Below, in pieces: positions 43,130 through 49,731 of a stretch of DNA of 61,806 bases. The translations under genes and the position numbers were made by a program. The notes beneath the pieces are model-generated. The model searched no databases, was not told the DNA's origin, and was given only the letters and a program-made list of their open reading frames with translations. This stretch comes from a virus: the IMG/VR virus record IMGVR_UViG_3300046479_000013, positions 1-61,806 of that record. The stretch is one strand, 5' to 3'. Within the stretch, counting starts at the first letter, position 1. Each line of letters opens with the position of its first letter.

Positions 43130-43537
43130 TCAGAGGTCAGAATACTTCTTAACACCCTTGTTCTCTGCATTAAGCGCCAGACAGGCATCATCAAAAGCCT
43201 CTAGAACCCCAGGATCAACATTGTATTGGGCTAACAGGCCTCTACGCTTCACTAAACTTGTGGCCGGGAGACGAATCAGCAGCAAAGAGATCTGAGCCTG
43301 GAGACCATCTGGATTGGTATCATCCAGGATGAATACGATTTCTCTTATAGCCTCACCCTTGTTGGGATTGATGACATGCATGGCTGGATTAGATCCTTCA
43401 TCCCACACATCGATCTCCCACATGGGATAGGCTTGTCGAACCGTTGGGGTGATATATTCCCTCAACTCATTGAAAAGGCGCAACAGTTCTGCATCTGGAT
43501 CATGATCTGCTCTGAGCAGCTTGGCCATGAACCTCAT
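43130..43537 (-). CDS. KLL-leader family protein (135 aa)
   Basis: Starts M-R-F-M-A-K-L-L-R-A-D-H. Y-P-M-W-E-I-D-V-W-D lies near residue 40 and G-E-A-I-R-E-I-V-F-I-L-D-D near 62. Four-base overlap with the upstream gene; three family members follow one another here. Confidence 0.68.
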   Translation of the reverse strand: MRFMAKLLRADHDPDAELLRLFNELREYITPTVRQAYPMWEIDVWDEGSNPAMHVINPNKGEAIREIVFILDDTNPDGLQAQISLLLIRLPATSLVKRRGLLAQYNVDPGVLEAFDDACLALNAENKGVKKYSDL

Positions 43538-43953
43538 AGGGACCTCACGGAGTATTGCACTTTGTTGAGCGTGAAGCCAAGAGCTGTAGCTCCATCCTGG
43601 ACGGCCTCATAGAGTTCAGTTGGGGGAGGATAGGCGTAGATCTTATTGGTCTGCTGTCCATGAATTAGGTTGACAACCATCTCAAAATCTACAGTTCCAC
43701 CAGGGGCCTCTTGCCATTCATCTTCCATCTCGTTGTAAGCGAATCCAACAGCATTGACGTTGATGACAATGGAGAATATCCCTTCTTGATCTTCAGGGAT
43801 TCCTGTGTAGACAATGACCTCTTGCTTGTCTTGATTGTAGTAACGCTTCCAAGAAGGTTCCATCGCTGGAGTTATATATTCCCAAAACTCCTTGGTCTTA
43901 CCCTCCGTATCTGGAGCAGCAAGGAGCAGCTTAGATGAGAACTTAATAGGCAT
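43534..43953 (-). CDS. KLL-leader family protein (139 aa)
   Basis: Starts M-P-I-K-F-S-S-K-L-L-L-A-A. F-W-E-Y-I-T-P-A-M-E near residue 24 resembles L-R-E-Y-I-T-P-T-V in the downstream gene, showing the pair are recent relatives. No closing motif. Confidence 0.68.
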   Translation of the reverse strand: MPIKFSSKLLLAAPDTEGKTKEFWEYITPAMEPSWKRYYNQDKQEVIVYTGIPEDQEGIFSIVINVNAVGFAYNEMEDEWQEAPGGTVDFEMVVNLIHGQQTNKIYAYPPPTELYEAVQDGATALGFTLNKVQYSVRSL

Positions 43954-44338
43954 AACTACGCACACCCTGATCAATGAAGTTGTTGGCGGCTAGGAGATCC
44001 TTCCACAAATCAAGAACCTCTGGGTTGAGGATCGGCATAGGAACATCGCCGGTCTTATATAGCTGGATGGTGCCAGAGCCTCGATCAGAGCTTACCCTAT
44101 TCAGAGAGAAAACAATCTCTGTGGGACCTTCCTTGACAGAGAGGGCATTACCGTATTCATCCTGAGCATCCAAAATTGCATGCGGATAGCTGATCCGAAT
44201 TTGATCCAGCATCTCGTTGAAGATGTAGTTCATCCGACTATCAAAATCCCCTTGATCATCATCCCAAAATCCGGGATCCTTGTCATCGTCAATAGCACGC
44301 TTGAGCAGCTTGGCGGTGAAAGGCTGGTTGGTTCTCAT
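43943..44338 (-). CDS. KLL-leader family protein (131 aa)
   Basis: Start uncertain among three ATGs; M-R-T-N-Q-P-F-T-A-K-L-L-K-R-A fits the leader at a slightly longer distance from the N-terminus. M-L-D-Q-I-R-I-S-Y-P-H-A aligns with the two genes downstream. Ends L-A-A-N-N-F-I-D-Q-G. Overlaps the next gene by 11 bases. Confidence 0.64.
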   Translation of the reverse strand: MRTNQPFTAKLLKRAIDDDKDPGFWDDDQGDFDSRMNYIFNEMLDQIRISYPHAILDAQDEYGNALSVKEGPTEIVFSLNRVSSDRGSGTIQLYKTGDVPMPILNPEVLDLWKDLLAANNFIDQGVRSYAY

Positions 44339-44353
44339 TTCAGGCATAACTAA

Positions 44354-44372
44354 GGCCCTCATTGGGAGGGCC
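44354..44372 (-). terminator. Hairpin after tRNA-Asn
   Basis: GGCCCTC/GAGGGCC with a five-base loop, followed on the minus strand by TTAGTT; eight bases past the CCA of tRNA-Asn. Confidence 0.5.
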
Positions 44373-44379
44373 AAAGTGT

Positions 44380-44456
44380 TGGCTGAGGAGGAGGGATTCG
44401 AACCCACGACATCGTGCTTAACAGGCACGCGCTCTAACCATCTGAGCTACACCCCA
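44380..44456 (-). tRNA. tRNA-Asn(GTT)
   Basis: Acceptor TGGGGTG/CTCCTCA with one mismatch, loop CTGTTAA, discriminator G, encoded CCA. A second, permuted, tRNA-Asn(GTT) lies at 51891. Confidence 0.86.
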
Positions 44457-44465
44457 AGAGATTAT

Positions 44466-44575
44466 TCTTAACGATAAGAGGATTGGAATCGGAGAACGAG
44501 AAAGCTTTTCAGGCGATCTCGGTTGGGATTGAACCAACTTTAACCAGATAACCGATTGCCGTTCGACCGTTAAGA
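44466..44575 (-). ncRNA. Scaffold RNA copy J with T-arm minihelix cargo
   Basis: Outer helix P1 TCTTAACG/CGTTAAGA (8 bp), internal loop GTCGAA against CTCTTAT, inner helix P2 AATCGG/CCGATT. The cargo is a T arm (GTTGG-TTCAATC-CCAAC) and a short acceptor-like stem (CGAGA/TCTCG) without D arm or anticodon arm. Confidence 0.65.
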
Positions 44576-44580
44576 AAGAT

Positions 44581-44657
44581 TGGAAGCGGGGAGTCGATTT
44601 GAACGACTGACCTCAAGGTTATGAGCCTTACGAGCTACCAGGCTGCTCCACCCCGCA
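44581..44657 (-). tRNA. Initiator tRNA-fMet(CAT)
   Basis: The 5' half is almost identical to bacterial initiator tRNA (GCGGGGTGGAGCAGCCTGG). Positions 1 and 72 are U-U, the unpaired end needed for formylation. Loop CTCATAA, encoded CCA. The anticodon stem has two rather than three G-C pairs at its base. Confidence 0.9.
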
Positions 44658-44685
44658 TCGGGTTGTAAATAAGATACACGGAAGT

Positions 44686-45063
44686 CTAGAGTCGTATGAT
44701 ACCGTATCCAATAGTATCTTTTTTCTTCCCTACTTGCCCATCATAGGTCATTGCTCTCTTTATGAGAAGCCAATCCTCCAGGAGATCCTCCACTTCTTGA
44801 GGATCTCCGTTCAAGGAAGGATATGTGTCAAAGCGCACTTCCTGCTCACCACGACCATATCCCCCTGGACCATCCAAGGCTTTACGAAGCAGCAGGACGT
44901 AACCCTCCGGGATTCGAACCACCCATTCTGGCGCAATACGTCTAGTTGCTACATCAAGAGTATCTGCATCGTAACCATTGTCAATCAAAAACCCTTTGAG
45001 CTCATTGGCTACCTCAAGAGCGATGTCTTGAGCAGCTGTGAGGAGTTTGGAGATAAGTCTCAT
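44686..45063 (-). CDS. KLL-leader family protein (125 aa)
   Basis: Starts M-R-L-I-S-K-L-L-T-A-A-Q; closes with L-L-E-D-W-L-L-I-K-R. The stop is TAG, so it is a candidate for amber readthrough. It is followed 2 bases upstream by another family gene. Confidence 0.68.
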   Translation of the reverse strand: MRLISKLLTAAQDIALEVANELKGFLIDNGYDADTLDVATRRIAPEWVVRIPEGYVLLLRKALDGPGGYGRGEQEVRFDTYPSLNGDPQEVEDLLEDWLLIKRAMTYDGQVGKKKDTIGYGIIRL

Positions 45064-45065
45064 GG

Positions 45066-45290
45066 TTAACCCAGGGAGTTCTTGATCGTGCTCAACTTGC
45101 GAGCTGCCTGACCAATTAGATCCTTGGCCTCGTTGAGCTGAGAAGCCAGGACTGAACGGCCTGTGACGTCAGCACCAGCCAGGTCCTGGAAGGCACCCCG
45201 GAGCTTCTCAATGGCAGCGTCTAATGCAATCTTGGCCTCTTCCGGAGAGGCGGTCTTGGAAGTTCGTTTGATCAACTGGTTACTGAACAT
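45066..45290 (-). CDS. Short helical protein with degenerate leader (74 aa)
   Basis: Start placed at M-F-S-N-Q-L-I-K-R-T-S; longer frame upstream rejected because no ribosome binding site is seen. The rest is a helical, alanine-rich protein (Q-L-N-E-A-K-D-L-I-G-Q-A-A). The leader has L-I-K-R in place of L-L-K-R-A. Confidence 0.6.
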   Translation of the reverse strand: MFSNQLIKRTSKTASPEEAKIALDAAIEKLRGAFQDLAGADVTGRSVLASQLNEAKDLIGQAARKLSTIKNSLG

Positions 45291-45413
45291 GGGCCACCAT
45301 AGTATGTCTACTAAGGATTGGGAACTTTGGTGGCAGGGGAGGGACTCGATCGGATCACTGACCCTCATCTCCAGGCGATGATTCCCGGTGTTCTACTTAA
45401 AGCTACCCTGCGT

Positions 45414-45490
45414 TGGTACCAGCTAGTGGATTTGAACCACTGACCTGCGGGTTATGATTCCGCTGCTCTACCGGCCTGAGCTAAGCTGGC
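45414..45490 (-). tRNA. tRNA with CAT anticodon (elongator Met or Ile2)
   Basis: Acceptor GCCAGCT/AGCTGGT, loop ATCATAA, discriminator A, encoded CCA. One A-C mismatch closes the anticodon loop. Met versus lysidine-modified Ile cannot be decided by eye. Confidence 0.85.
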
Positions 45491-45496
45491 TATGCG

Positions 45497-45567
45497 TGCA
45501 AGGCGAGTCGAACGTTCTCTACCCCTTGCGGGGGTATGTCTGCCCCGGAGACGTTGTCCTTGCACTG
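45497..45567 (-). ncRNA. Structured tRNA-like RNA of unknown type
   Basis: GTGCAAG pairs with CTTGCAC at the ends, an inner helix AACGTCTC/GAG-A-ACGTT lies inside, and two GC-rich hairpins (GGGG/CCCC and CCCC-GCAA-GGGG) fill the core. Size is like a tRNA, and a T-loop-like TTCGACT is present, but no cloverleaf forms. Could be a decayed class II tRNA or a new small RNA. Confidence 0.45.
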
Positions 45568-45630
45568 GCCTAGAGAGATCCGGCGCTGAACCATGGAAGC
45601 ATCCGGAGGGATCATTAACTCTCAAAGGAT

Positions 45631-45706
45631 TGGTAGACCCGACCGGGATCGAACCGGCGATAACCAGGATGAAAACCTGGTGCCTTAACCACTTGGCTAC
45701 GGATCT
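45631..45706 (-). tRNA. tRNA-Glu(TTC)
   Basis: Acceptor AGATCCG/CGGGTCT, loop TTTTCAT, encoded CCA. Confidence 0.92.
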
Positions 45707-45784
45707 ATAAGTGTCAGACTGAAACTTTAGTGGACCATCTGACTGCCGGTCTAGCCGGGTGCATATATCGCTTTGGTAGCCGAT

Positions 45785-45859
45785 TGGAGCGGGAAATGGG
45801 GCTTGAACCCACGACATCGACCTTGGCAAGGTCGCGCTCTACCACTGAGCTATTCCCGC
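45785..45859 (-). tRNA. tRNA-Gly(GCC)
   Basis: Acceptor GCGGGAA/TTCCCGC, loop TTGCCAA, discriminator T, encoded CCA. Confidence 0.93.
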
Positions 45860-45860
45860 A

Positions 45861-45962
45861 TTAAGCAAAATCACTGAGCATCCACTCTAAGAGAAGAATG
45901 AGCGGAAGACAGAATAGGAATGCTGTAGCCTCTAGAAAAGTCATTCCTTTTAAGAACTTCAT
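45861..45962 (-). CDS. Tiny membrane protein (33 aa)
   Basis: GGAGG lies five bases before the ATG. The product is M-K-F-L-K-G-M-T-F-L-E-A followed by one hydrophobic span and a short acidic end. It fills the space between tRNA-Gly and tRNA-Lys exactly. The strong ribosome binding site makes it more credible than its length suggests. Confidence 0.6.
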   Translation of the reverse strand: MKFLKGMTFLEATAFLFCLPLILLLEWMLSDFA

Positions 45963-45975
45963 GATTACCTCCGAA

Positions 45976-46052
45976 TGGTGCCCTGGCGGGGACTCGAACC
46001 CCGGACATTTCGCTTAAGAGGCGAATGCTCTAACCGGCTGAGCTACCAAGGC
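45976..46052 (-). tRNA. tRNA-Lys(CTT)
   Basis: Acceptor GCCTTGG/CCAGGGC, loop CTCTTAA, encoded CCA. Confidence 0.92.
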
Positions 46053-46162
46053 TAAACAGGGATCACAGAAACTGTATTCCAGCCGGATGAGCTGGGCCAT
46101 GTCTAATGGCATACCCTGAAATAACATCCAACAATATCCCTATTGCCGGTTCAGAACTTGAT

Positions 46163-46239
46163 TGGCAGTCCCGACGGGACTCGAACCCGCGACCTCCGCA
46201 TAGACAGTGCGGCGCTCTAACCAACTGAGCTACGAAACT
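46163..46239 (-). tRNA. tRNA-Asp(GTC)
   Basis: Acceptor AGTTTCG/CGGGACT, loop CTGTCTA, discriminator G as expected for Asp, encoded CCA. Confidence 0.92.
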
Positions 46240-46261
46240 ATGAAATGGTGACAGGGACCGG

Positions 46262-46343
46262 CACGACCCTAACCCGAACCAACCGAAACCTTAAACAGGG
46301 AGTGGTTGACTCTCATATACGTTGACTGAACCATACGGTCGTG
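46262..46343. other. tRNA-sized segment closed by a 7-bp inverted repeat
   Basis: CACGACC at 46262-46268 is complementary to GGTCGTG at 46337-46343. The 82 bases between do not fold as a cloverleaf by eye. Possible decayed tRNA or small RNA. Confidence 0.3.
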
Positions 46344-46583
46344 TATTTGGCCCAGTTGGGATATCTGCTCTCCCCTGTCACCGGGGTGTCCCTCTATATC
46401 AGGCAGGGCAGACTCGTATTCAATTGGTCGAATCCGAGGGACATGCTCTGCTTTCTCCGGCTAGTCTGGGTCCCGACTAAGGACCACCGGGTCGATGGTG
46501 AGATGGATGGCCACCTGTGGTGGGATCTGTATCTCAGGGCGATGGCCGACCCTGGGATCCCCCGTAGAGAGGAGCGCATCTGA
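46341..46583 (+). CDS. Doubtful small ORF (80 aa)
   Basis: Open on the plus strand with plausible composition (W-S-N-P-R-D-M-L-C-F near the middle) but no ribosome binding site. It could equally be chance in non-coding DNA between tRNA-Asp and the next minus-strand gene. Confidence 0.2.
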   Translation: MYLAQLGYLLSPVTGVSLYIRQGRLVFNWSNPRDMLCFLRLVWVPTKDHRVDGEMDGHLWWDLYLRAMADPGIPRREERI

Positions 46584-46613
46584 GGTATACGGGGTAGACA
46601 CCGCAGAGATGGT

Positions 46614-46850
46614 TTAACGCTTCTTAGTGGCTTTGGCCCGGTCCTGAGCCCACTTGTAGTCCTTGAGCTCTTCCAGATGGTCCTCCACCATCCTAATGAG
46701 ACGGGAGAGGTCTGCTTGGCTATCCAGACAGGCCACAGATGGATGTCCCTCCTTGATCACCAGTAGCAGATCAGGTCTGACTAAGGTGCAGGAGGGAGAA
46801 TGCACGAGGGGGACTTTGGTGGTGAAGAGCGGCGATTTGCGTTTGGTCAT
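46614..46850 (-). CDS. Unknown small basic protein (78 aa)
   Basis: AGGAG precedes the ATG. Basic N-terminus (M-T-K-R-K-S), central beta part and a charged helix ending K-A-T-K-K-R. No domain recognised. Confidence 0.6.
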   Translation of the reverse strand: MTKRKSPLFTTKVPLVHSPSCTLVRPDLLLVIKEGHPSVACLDSQADLSRLIRMVEDHLEELKDYKWAQDRAKATKKR

Positions 46851-46937
46851 ATGTTCTCCTATGAGTTACGTTGCCGTCGTAACAAATAAGATTATTTAAA
46901 CATCAACCCCAAAGCATGTCGTGCTCCTTAGAAAAGG

Positions 46938-47267
46938 TTACTTGAAGGTCTTGACCGTGGTTCCCCATTCAGCCTTAACTACTCGGCCAAAGATCCTGTG
47001 GGTCCAACCATTCTGATAGCCATGGTTGTTGGAAATCAGGTAGCCTCTGTTGGCGTCTTTGGCCGTTACCAGATGGGCGTCGATGAACCTACCACGGACA
47101 AGGGCAAAGACAATGTCCCCAACCTCATAGTCCTCTTGGCGCTCAAAGGTCATTTGCACAGAGGTCTTGGCTGGGAAGATTGGAGTCATGGAACCCCCAC
47201 CAGTGGTAAGGGTTCCAGTTCCGGTTGTTTCTAGCTCCTCTCGGAGTCTTTCGTATCGAGTTTTCAT
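46938..47267 (-). CDS. S24/S26 peptidase-like protein (109 aa)
   Basis: G-G-G-S-M-T-P-I near residue 26 matches the S-M-x-P serine motif of LexA-type (S24) and signal-peptidase (S26) enzymes, followed by V-G-D-I-V-F-A-L-V near 48 and H-L-V-T-A-K-D near 65, whose lysine could be the general base. Small proteins of this type are common in large phages; role unknown. Autocleavage is inferred only. Confidence 0.6.
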   Translation of the reverse strand: MKTRYERLREELETTGTGTLTTGGGSMTPIFPAKTSVQMTFERQEDYEVGDIVFALVRGRFIDAHLVTAKDANRGYLISNNHGYQNGWTHRIFGRVVKAEWGTTVKTFK

Positions 47268-47286
47268 ATTCATCTCTTTCTATTAG

Positions 47287-47373
47287 AGCCAAGAGAGGGA
47301 TTTGAACCCTCGACGGAGATTGCTCTCAAGGGATTTGCAGTCCCTACCCTTCGACCACTTGGGACACCTTGGC
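47287..47373 (-). tRNA. Class II tRNA with Cys anticodon (GCA)
   Basis: Acceptor GCCAAGG/TCTTGGC, discriminator T (Cys identity), anticodon stem AGGGA/TCCCT, loop CTGCAAA, and a long variable arm of Ser/Tyr type. CCA is not encoded (CTA instead). Normal Cys tRNAs are class I. Its 5' 30 bases overlap the 3' end of the decarboxylase-like gene. Confidence 0.8.
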
Positions 47374-47745
47374 ATGTTCTGTTACCTTGAAACCATCATT
47401 GCGATCGATGGCCATCAGTTCATACCCGACCATGTCAAAATCGTCAAGGGCCAGGAGGACTGATTCGTGATCGAAACACTTACAGGAATAGACGTCCATC
47501 TGGATCATTCCAGGAGAAGTCTCATCCCAAACATGAATCGCAATGTGTGAGGTCTCGATACCAATCTGCGCAGTCAACCCTTTGTTGCCTGGATTGTCCA
47601 CATAGACGGTTCGAGGTTCGATGCATACCTTCATGTCAATGGCAGATACGAGATCTCTAAGCCACTGATTCATTTCATCCTCGCTTCTCGGAGGGTTCAT
47701 GACCCAAGCCTTCACGAGCAAGTGCTGATGGAACAACGCTCCCAT
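47344..47745 (-). CDS. S-adenosylmethionine decarboxylase-like protein (133 aa)
   Basis: I-E-T-S-H-I-A-I-H-V-W-D-E near residue 73 corresponds to the E-S-H-x-x-I-H-T-x-P-E motif, whose serine becomes the pyruvoyl group. M-D-V-Y-S-C-K near 96 holds the expected cysteine. AdoMet decarboxylase supplies aminopropyl groups for spermidine. The residue before the serine is Thr instead of Glu, so self-cleavage is uncertain. GGGGAG precedes the start. It ends in TAG inside the class II tRNA-Cys. Confidence 0.75.
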   Translation of the reverse strand: MGALFHQHLLVKAWVMNPPRSEDEMNQWLRDLVSAIDMKVCIEPRTVYVDNPGNKGLTAQIGIETSHIAIHVWDETSPGMIQMDVYSCKCFDHESVLLALDDFDMVGYELMAIDRNDGFKVTEHAKVSQVVEG

Positions 47746-47803
47746 ATTCTCCCCTTTTGTAGTTAATACAAACAGGAAAGGGAAGTCAACACTTGAATAT
47801 TAT

Positions 47804-47935
47804 TTCTAGGTAAGAGGGCGCAAAAGGATGTGGGCTCCTGACTTACCACTTGTCCACATCCCCGTGAAGTGGGGATGGCACGGATTCGAACCGGCGAATG
47901 GGAGCATGAGGTAACCCTTTTGCAACGACCTAGAA
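47804..47935 (-). ncRNA. Scaffold RNA copy D around a permuted Glu-like tRNA
   Basis: P1 TTCTAG/CTAGAA, internal loop GTCGTT against TCTTAC, P2 GCAAAAGG/CCTTTTGC (8 bp, perfect). It begins five bases after the CCA of tRNA-Ser(GCT). Confidence 0.75.
47832..47911 (-). tRNA. Permuted tRNA, Glu(CTC)-like
   Basis: Order on the minus strand: anticodon 3' half (stem GCTCC), T arm, acceptor CATCCCC, A, short linker, acceptor GGGGATG, D arm GAC/GTC, anticodon stem GGAGC. Joining the halves gives stem GGAGC/GCTCC and a loop ending in CTCAT. The T stem has only three good pairs and U33 is missing, so the gene may be decaying. CCA not encoded. Confidence 0.55.
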
Positions 47936-47939
47936 TATT

Positions 47940-48026
47940 TGGCGGAAGGTGAGAGGATCGAACTCCCGTATCCGTGAGGATGCTTCTGGTTAGCAACCAG
48001 ACCCATTACCACTCTGGCAACCTTCC
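47940..48026 (-). tRNA. tRNA-Ser(GCT)
   Basis: Class II: acceptor GGAAGGT/ACCTTCC, loop TTGCTAA, discriminator G, encoded CCA. Confidence 0.92.
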
Positions 48027-48031
48027 GTAAA

Positions 48032-48121
48032 TGGCGGAGGGGACAGGATTTGAACCTGCGGGACGCTTGCGCGCCCACCACCTTTCCGAGATGGAGCTAT
48101 CGACCACTCTGCCACCCCTCC
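48032..48121 (-). tRNA. tRNA-Ser(GGA)
   Basis: Class II: acceptor GGAGGGG/CCCCTCC, loop TCGGAAA, discriminator G, encoded CCA. Confidence 0.93.
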
Positions 48122-48590
48122 TAGTCGTGCCCTGGTTAGATTTGGTTAGCAATCACCAGGGCGTAGTAATGACAAACACAGACGCCTATCGTTTCAGCCT
48201 TCTGTACCGCTAACCTGTCATTCTCGTAAGATTTCGCAAGGAACATTCATGCCTGGTCCCTTGCCGGTATGTCGGTGACTTTGCAGCGTAGTTCCGTCCT
48301 GGCTAGCCCAAGGGAGTTGAACCCCTGCCCTCCTTGCCTTGCGGGAGAAGGGTTTTCCATGGCGTGACGTGTAGCGCCCGACTATAGACCTATGGGAGGA
48401 CTCCGTCCAGTCCCGTTACACCCATTGATGGAAACCAGCTCTAAGGTCAGAGATGACTGGCAACCATGGCCCATCCATTCCCAAGGCACAAGGCCTCCTA
48501 CGGGATCCAAGTGGGTGCGGGACCATTCTCTAGCGGCCCACTCGGGTCTTCTCCCAAGCCGGGGTGCCAGCTGAAGAAGATAGAACTACT
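48122..48590. other. Non-coding region with RNA-like remnants
   Basis: Contains a perfect 8-bp hairpin (GCCCTGGT/ACCAGGGC) at about 48128-48161 and a T-arm-like segment with a class II variable arm at 48310-48360 that lacks a 5' half. No credible ORF. Confidence 0.45.
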
Positions 48591-48683
48591 TCTGAAGATA
48601 AGGCAGTGTCGAAGGATTTAATTAGCCAGGTGGCCTTGCGGCACGGAGGCTTGGACGGTAACCCTTTGACTTCGACCTTCAGA
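48591..48683 (-). ncRNA. Scaffold RNA copy H
   Basis: P1 TCTGAAG/CTTCAGA (7 bp), loop GTCGAA against CCTTAT, P2 GTCAAAGG/CCTTCGAC (7 of 8 pairs). The cargo is a hairpin resembling a class II variable arm (GTGCC-GCAA-GGCCAC). Confidence 0.65.
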
Positions 48684-48698
48684 TGATCTGAAGAACTT

Positions 48699-48821
48699 TT
48701 CTGAGGTAAGAGGCGAGGAGGGTTGGGTGCTGCTTTGGTACTTCTGTGCTGCTAGGTACTGCTTGGTTGCGTTAAACTTCAACGCTATCAGGGAGATAAC
48801 CCTATCTCAACGACCTCAGAA
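48699..48821 (-). ncRNA. Scaffold RNA copy G with short tandem repeat cargo
   Basis: P1 TTCTGAG/CTCAGAA (7 bp), loop GTCGTT against TCTTAC, P2 GAG-AGGG/CCCT-CTC with an internal loop. The cargo has a hairpin (GCGTT/AACGC) and two direct repeats of the type AGTACC-x-AGCAGCAC. Confidence 0.6.
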
Positions 48822-49601
48822 ATTAGTGGACATACCCGGATTCGAACCGAGGACCAGGGAGCTACCCTTTTGACCAGAATGGAACACTCTCAATCCGTGA
48901 GGAGGGGTCTCGATCCCCAGTGCCCTATGCCCATGAACTTTGGTGAGAAGATTTATGAAGTCCTTCCCGTATTTCATCTGGACATAATCCAGTATTGGTT
49001 TCATTTCTTGTTTTTCAAGGACCTGAATTGGATGAGGAAACGCTTGGAGTTTATACTCATGTTGAGAATTCTTCCAACCCTTTATCTCGATATAACTGCC
49101 GTCTCCAAGAATAAAATCAGGATGGTATTTCCTAGAGATTCCTTCTGCGTCCAGGTAGTCAAACCCCTGTTCGTTTCTCCTAAAGGATACTCCATGATCT
49201 ATGCTGAAGAGGATCCAAGCAAGTTCCCAACTAGAATCACACCAGATTCCAACATAGAAACCTTTCTTACCTCTACCTCCGTGTCTCATCCCTCCACCCC
49301 AAGCCTTTGGATCTTTCTTCCGGGCTTCTTGAAGGAGGATAGCCCTATTCCTTTTAGACCAGAGCTTAGAACATTCTCTGGAACAAAATACAATGGACCT
49401 ATATCCTTTATCATGACGATGAAACAAAGAACCACATTCTCTACAGAATCTGTCCACACAGAGATTATTTTGATTCTCATGAAGAGAGTTTGAGATCTTA
49501 TTTCTGGTCTCTGGGCTTAGAGTCCGATTCCGATTGGAACAAGAAGGGCTACAGAAATTTGGTTTCTGAGTTTCTTTCCCGCAATATTTACATTTATTCA
49601 T
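48816..49601 (-). CDS. Zinc-finger PD-(D/E)XK homing-type endonuclease (261 aa)
   Basis: Starts M-N-K-C-K-Y-C-G; F-C-S-P-S-C near residue 15 and F-C-S-R-E-C near 70 form zinc sites, and a NUMOD3-like S-P-E-T-R-N-K-I-S lies between. The nuclease core is C-D-S-S-W-E-L-A-W near 120, Y-H-P-D-F-I-L-G near 155 and Y-I-E-I-K-G near 166. The last 30 codons run through a tRNA-like 3' half (48832-48880) and stop beside scaffold G, the same arrangement as the ORF at 22457. Confidence 0.75.
   Translation of the reverse strand: MNKCKYCGKETQKPNFCSPSCSNRNRTLSPETRNKISNSLHENQNNLCVDRFCRECGSLFHRHDKGYRSIVFCSRECSKLWSKRNRAILLQEARKKDPKAWGGGMRHGGRGKKGFYVGIWCDSSWELAWILFSIDHGVSFRRNEQGFDYLDAEGISRKYHPDFILGDGSYIEIKGWKNSQHEYKLQAFPHPIQVLEKQEMKPILDYVQMKYGKDFINLLTKVHGHRALGIETPPHGLRVFHSGQKGSSLVLGSNPGMSTNF
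48832..48886 (-). pseudogene. tRNA-like 3' half inside the endonuclease ORF
   Basis: A T arm (CTCGG-TTCGAAT-CCGGG), acceptor strand TATGTCC and discriminator A are present, followed by CTA. No pairing 5' half was found. Directly followed by scaffold G. Confidence 0.5.
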
Positions 49602-49639
49602 TTCCACCTCAGGTATCACCTAGGAAGCAGAAGTTCGAA

Positions 49640-49714
49640 TGGTGACCCCGGAGAATTTCGAAATCTCGACCGGATGCGTGTAAAGCATCTGCTCTGCCTC
49701 TGAGCTACGGTGCC
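49640..49714 (-). tRNA. tRNA-Val(TAC)
   Basis: Acceptor GGCACCG/CGGGGTC with one A-G mismatch, loop TTTACAC, encoded CCA. Confidence 0.88.
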
Positions 49715-49731
49715 AATATTTATTATATGAA

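Noticed and set aside
44466-44575. Plus-strand tRNA reading of scaffold J
   Set aside because: A T-loop-like GTTCGAC appears on the plus strand but no acceptor or D arm pairs; the minus-strand scaffold explains the pairing better.
48031-48213. Short plus-strand ORFs with G-F-E-P-A-type sequences over tRNA genes (also near 18579, 19875, 22181, 44280)
   Set aside because: These are the well-known false ORFs made by the reverse complement of tRNA T arms.
48310-48400. Possible permuted tRNA with class II arm
   Set aside because: A T arm and variable arm can be seen, but no D arm or matching acceptor strands exist on either side.
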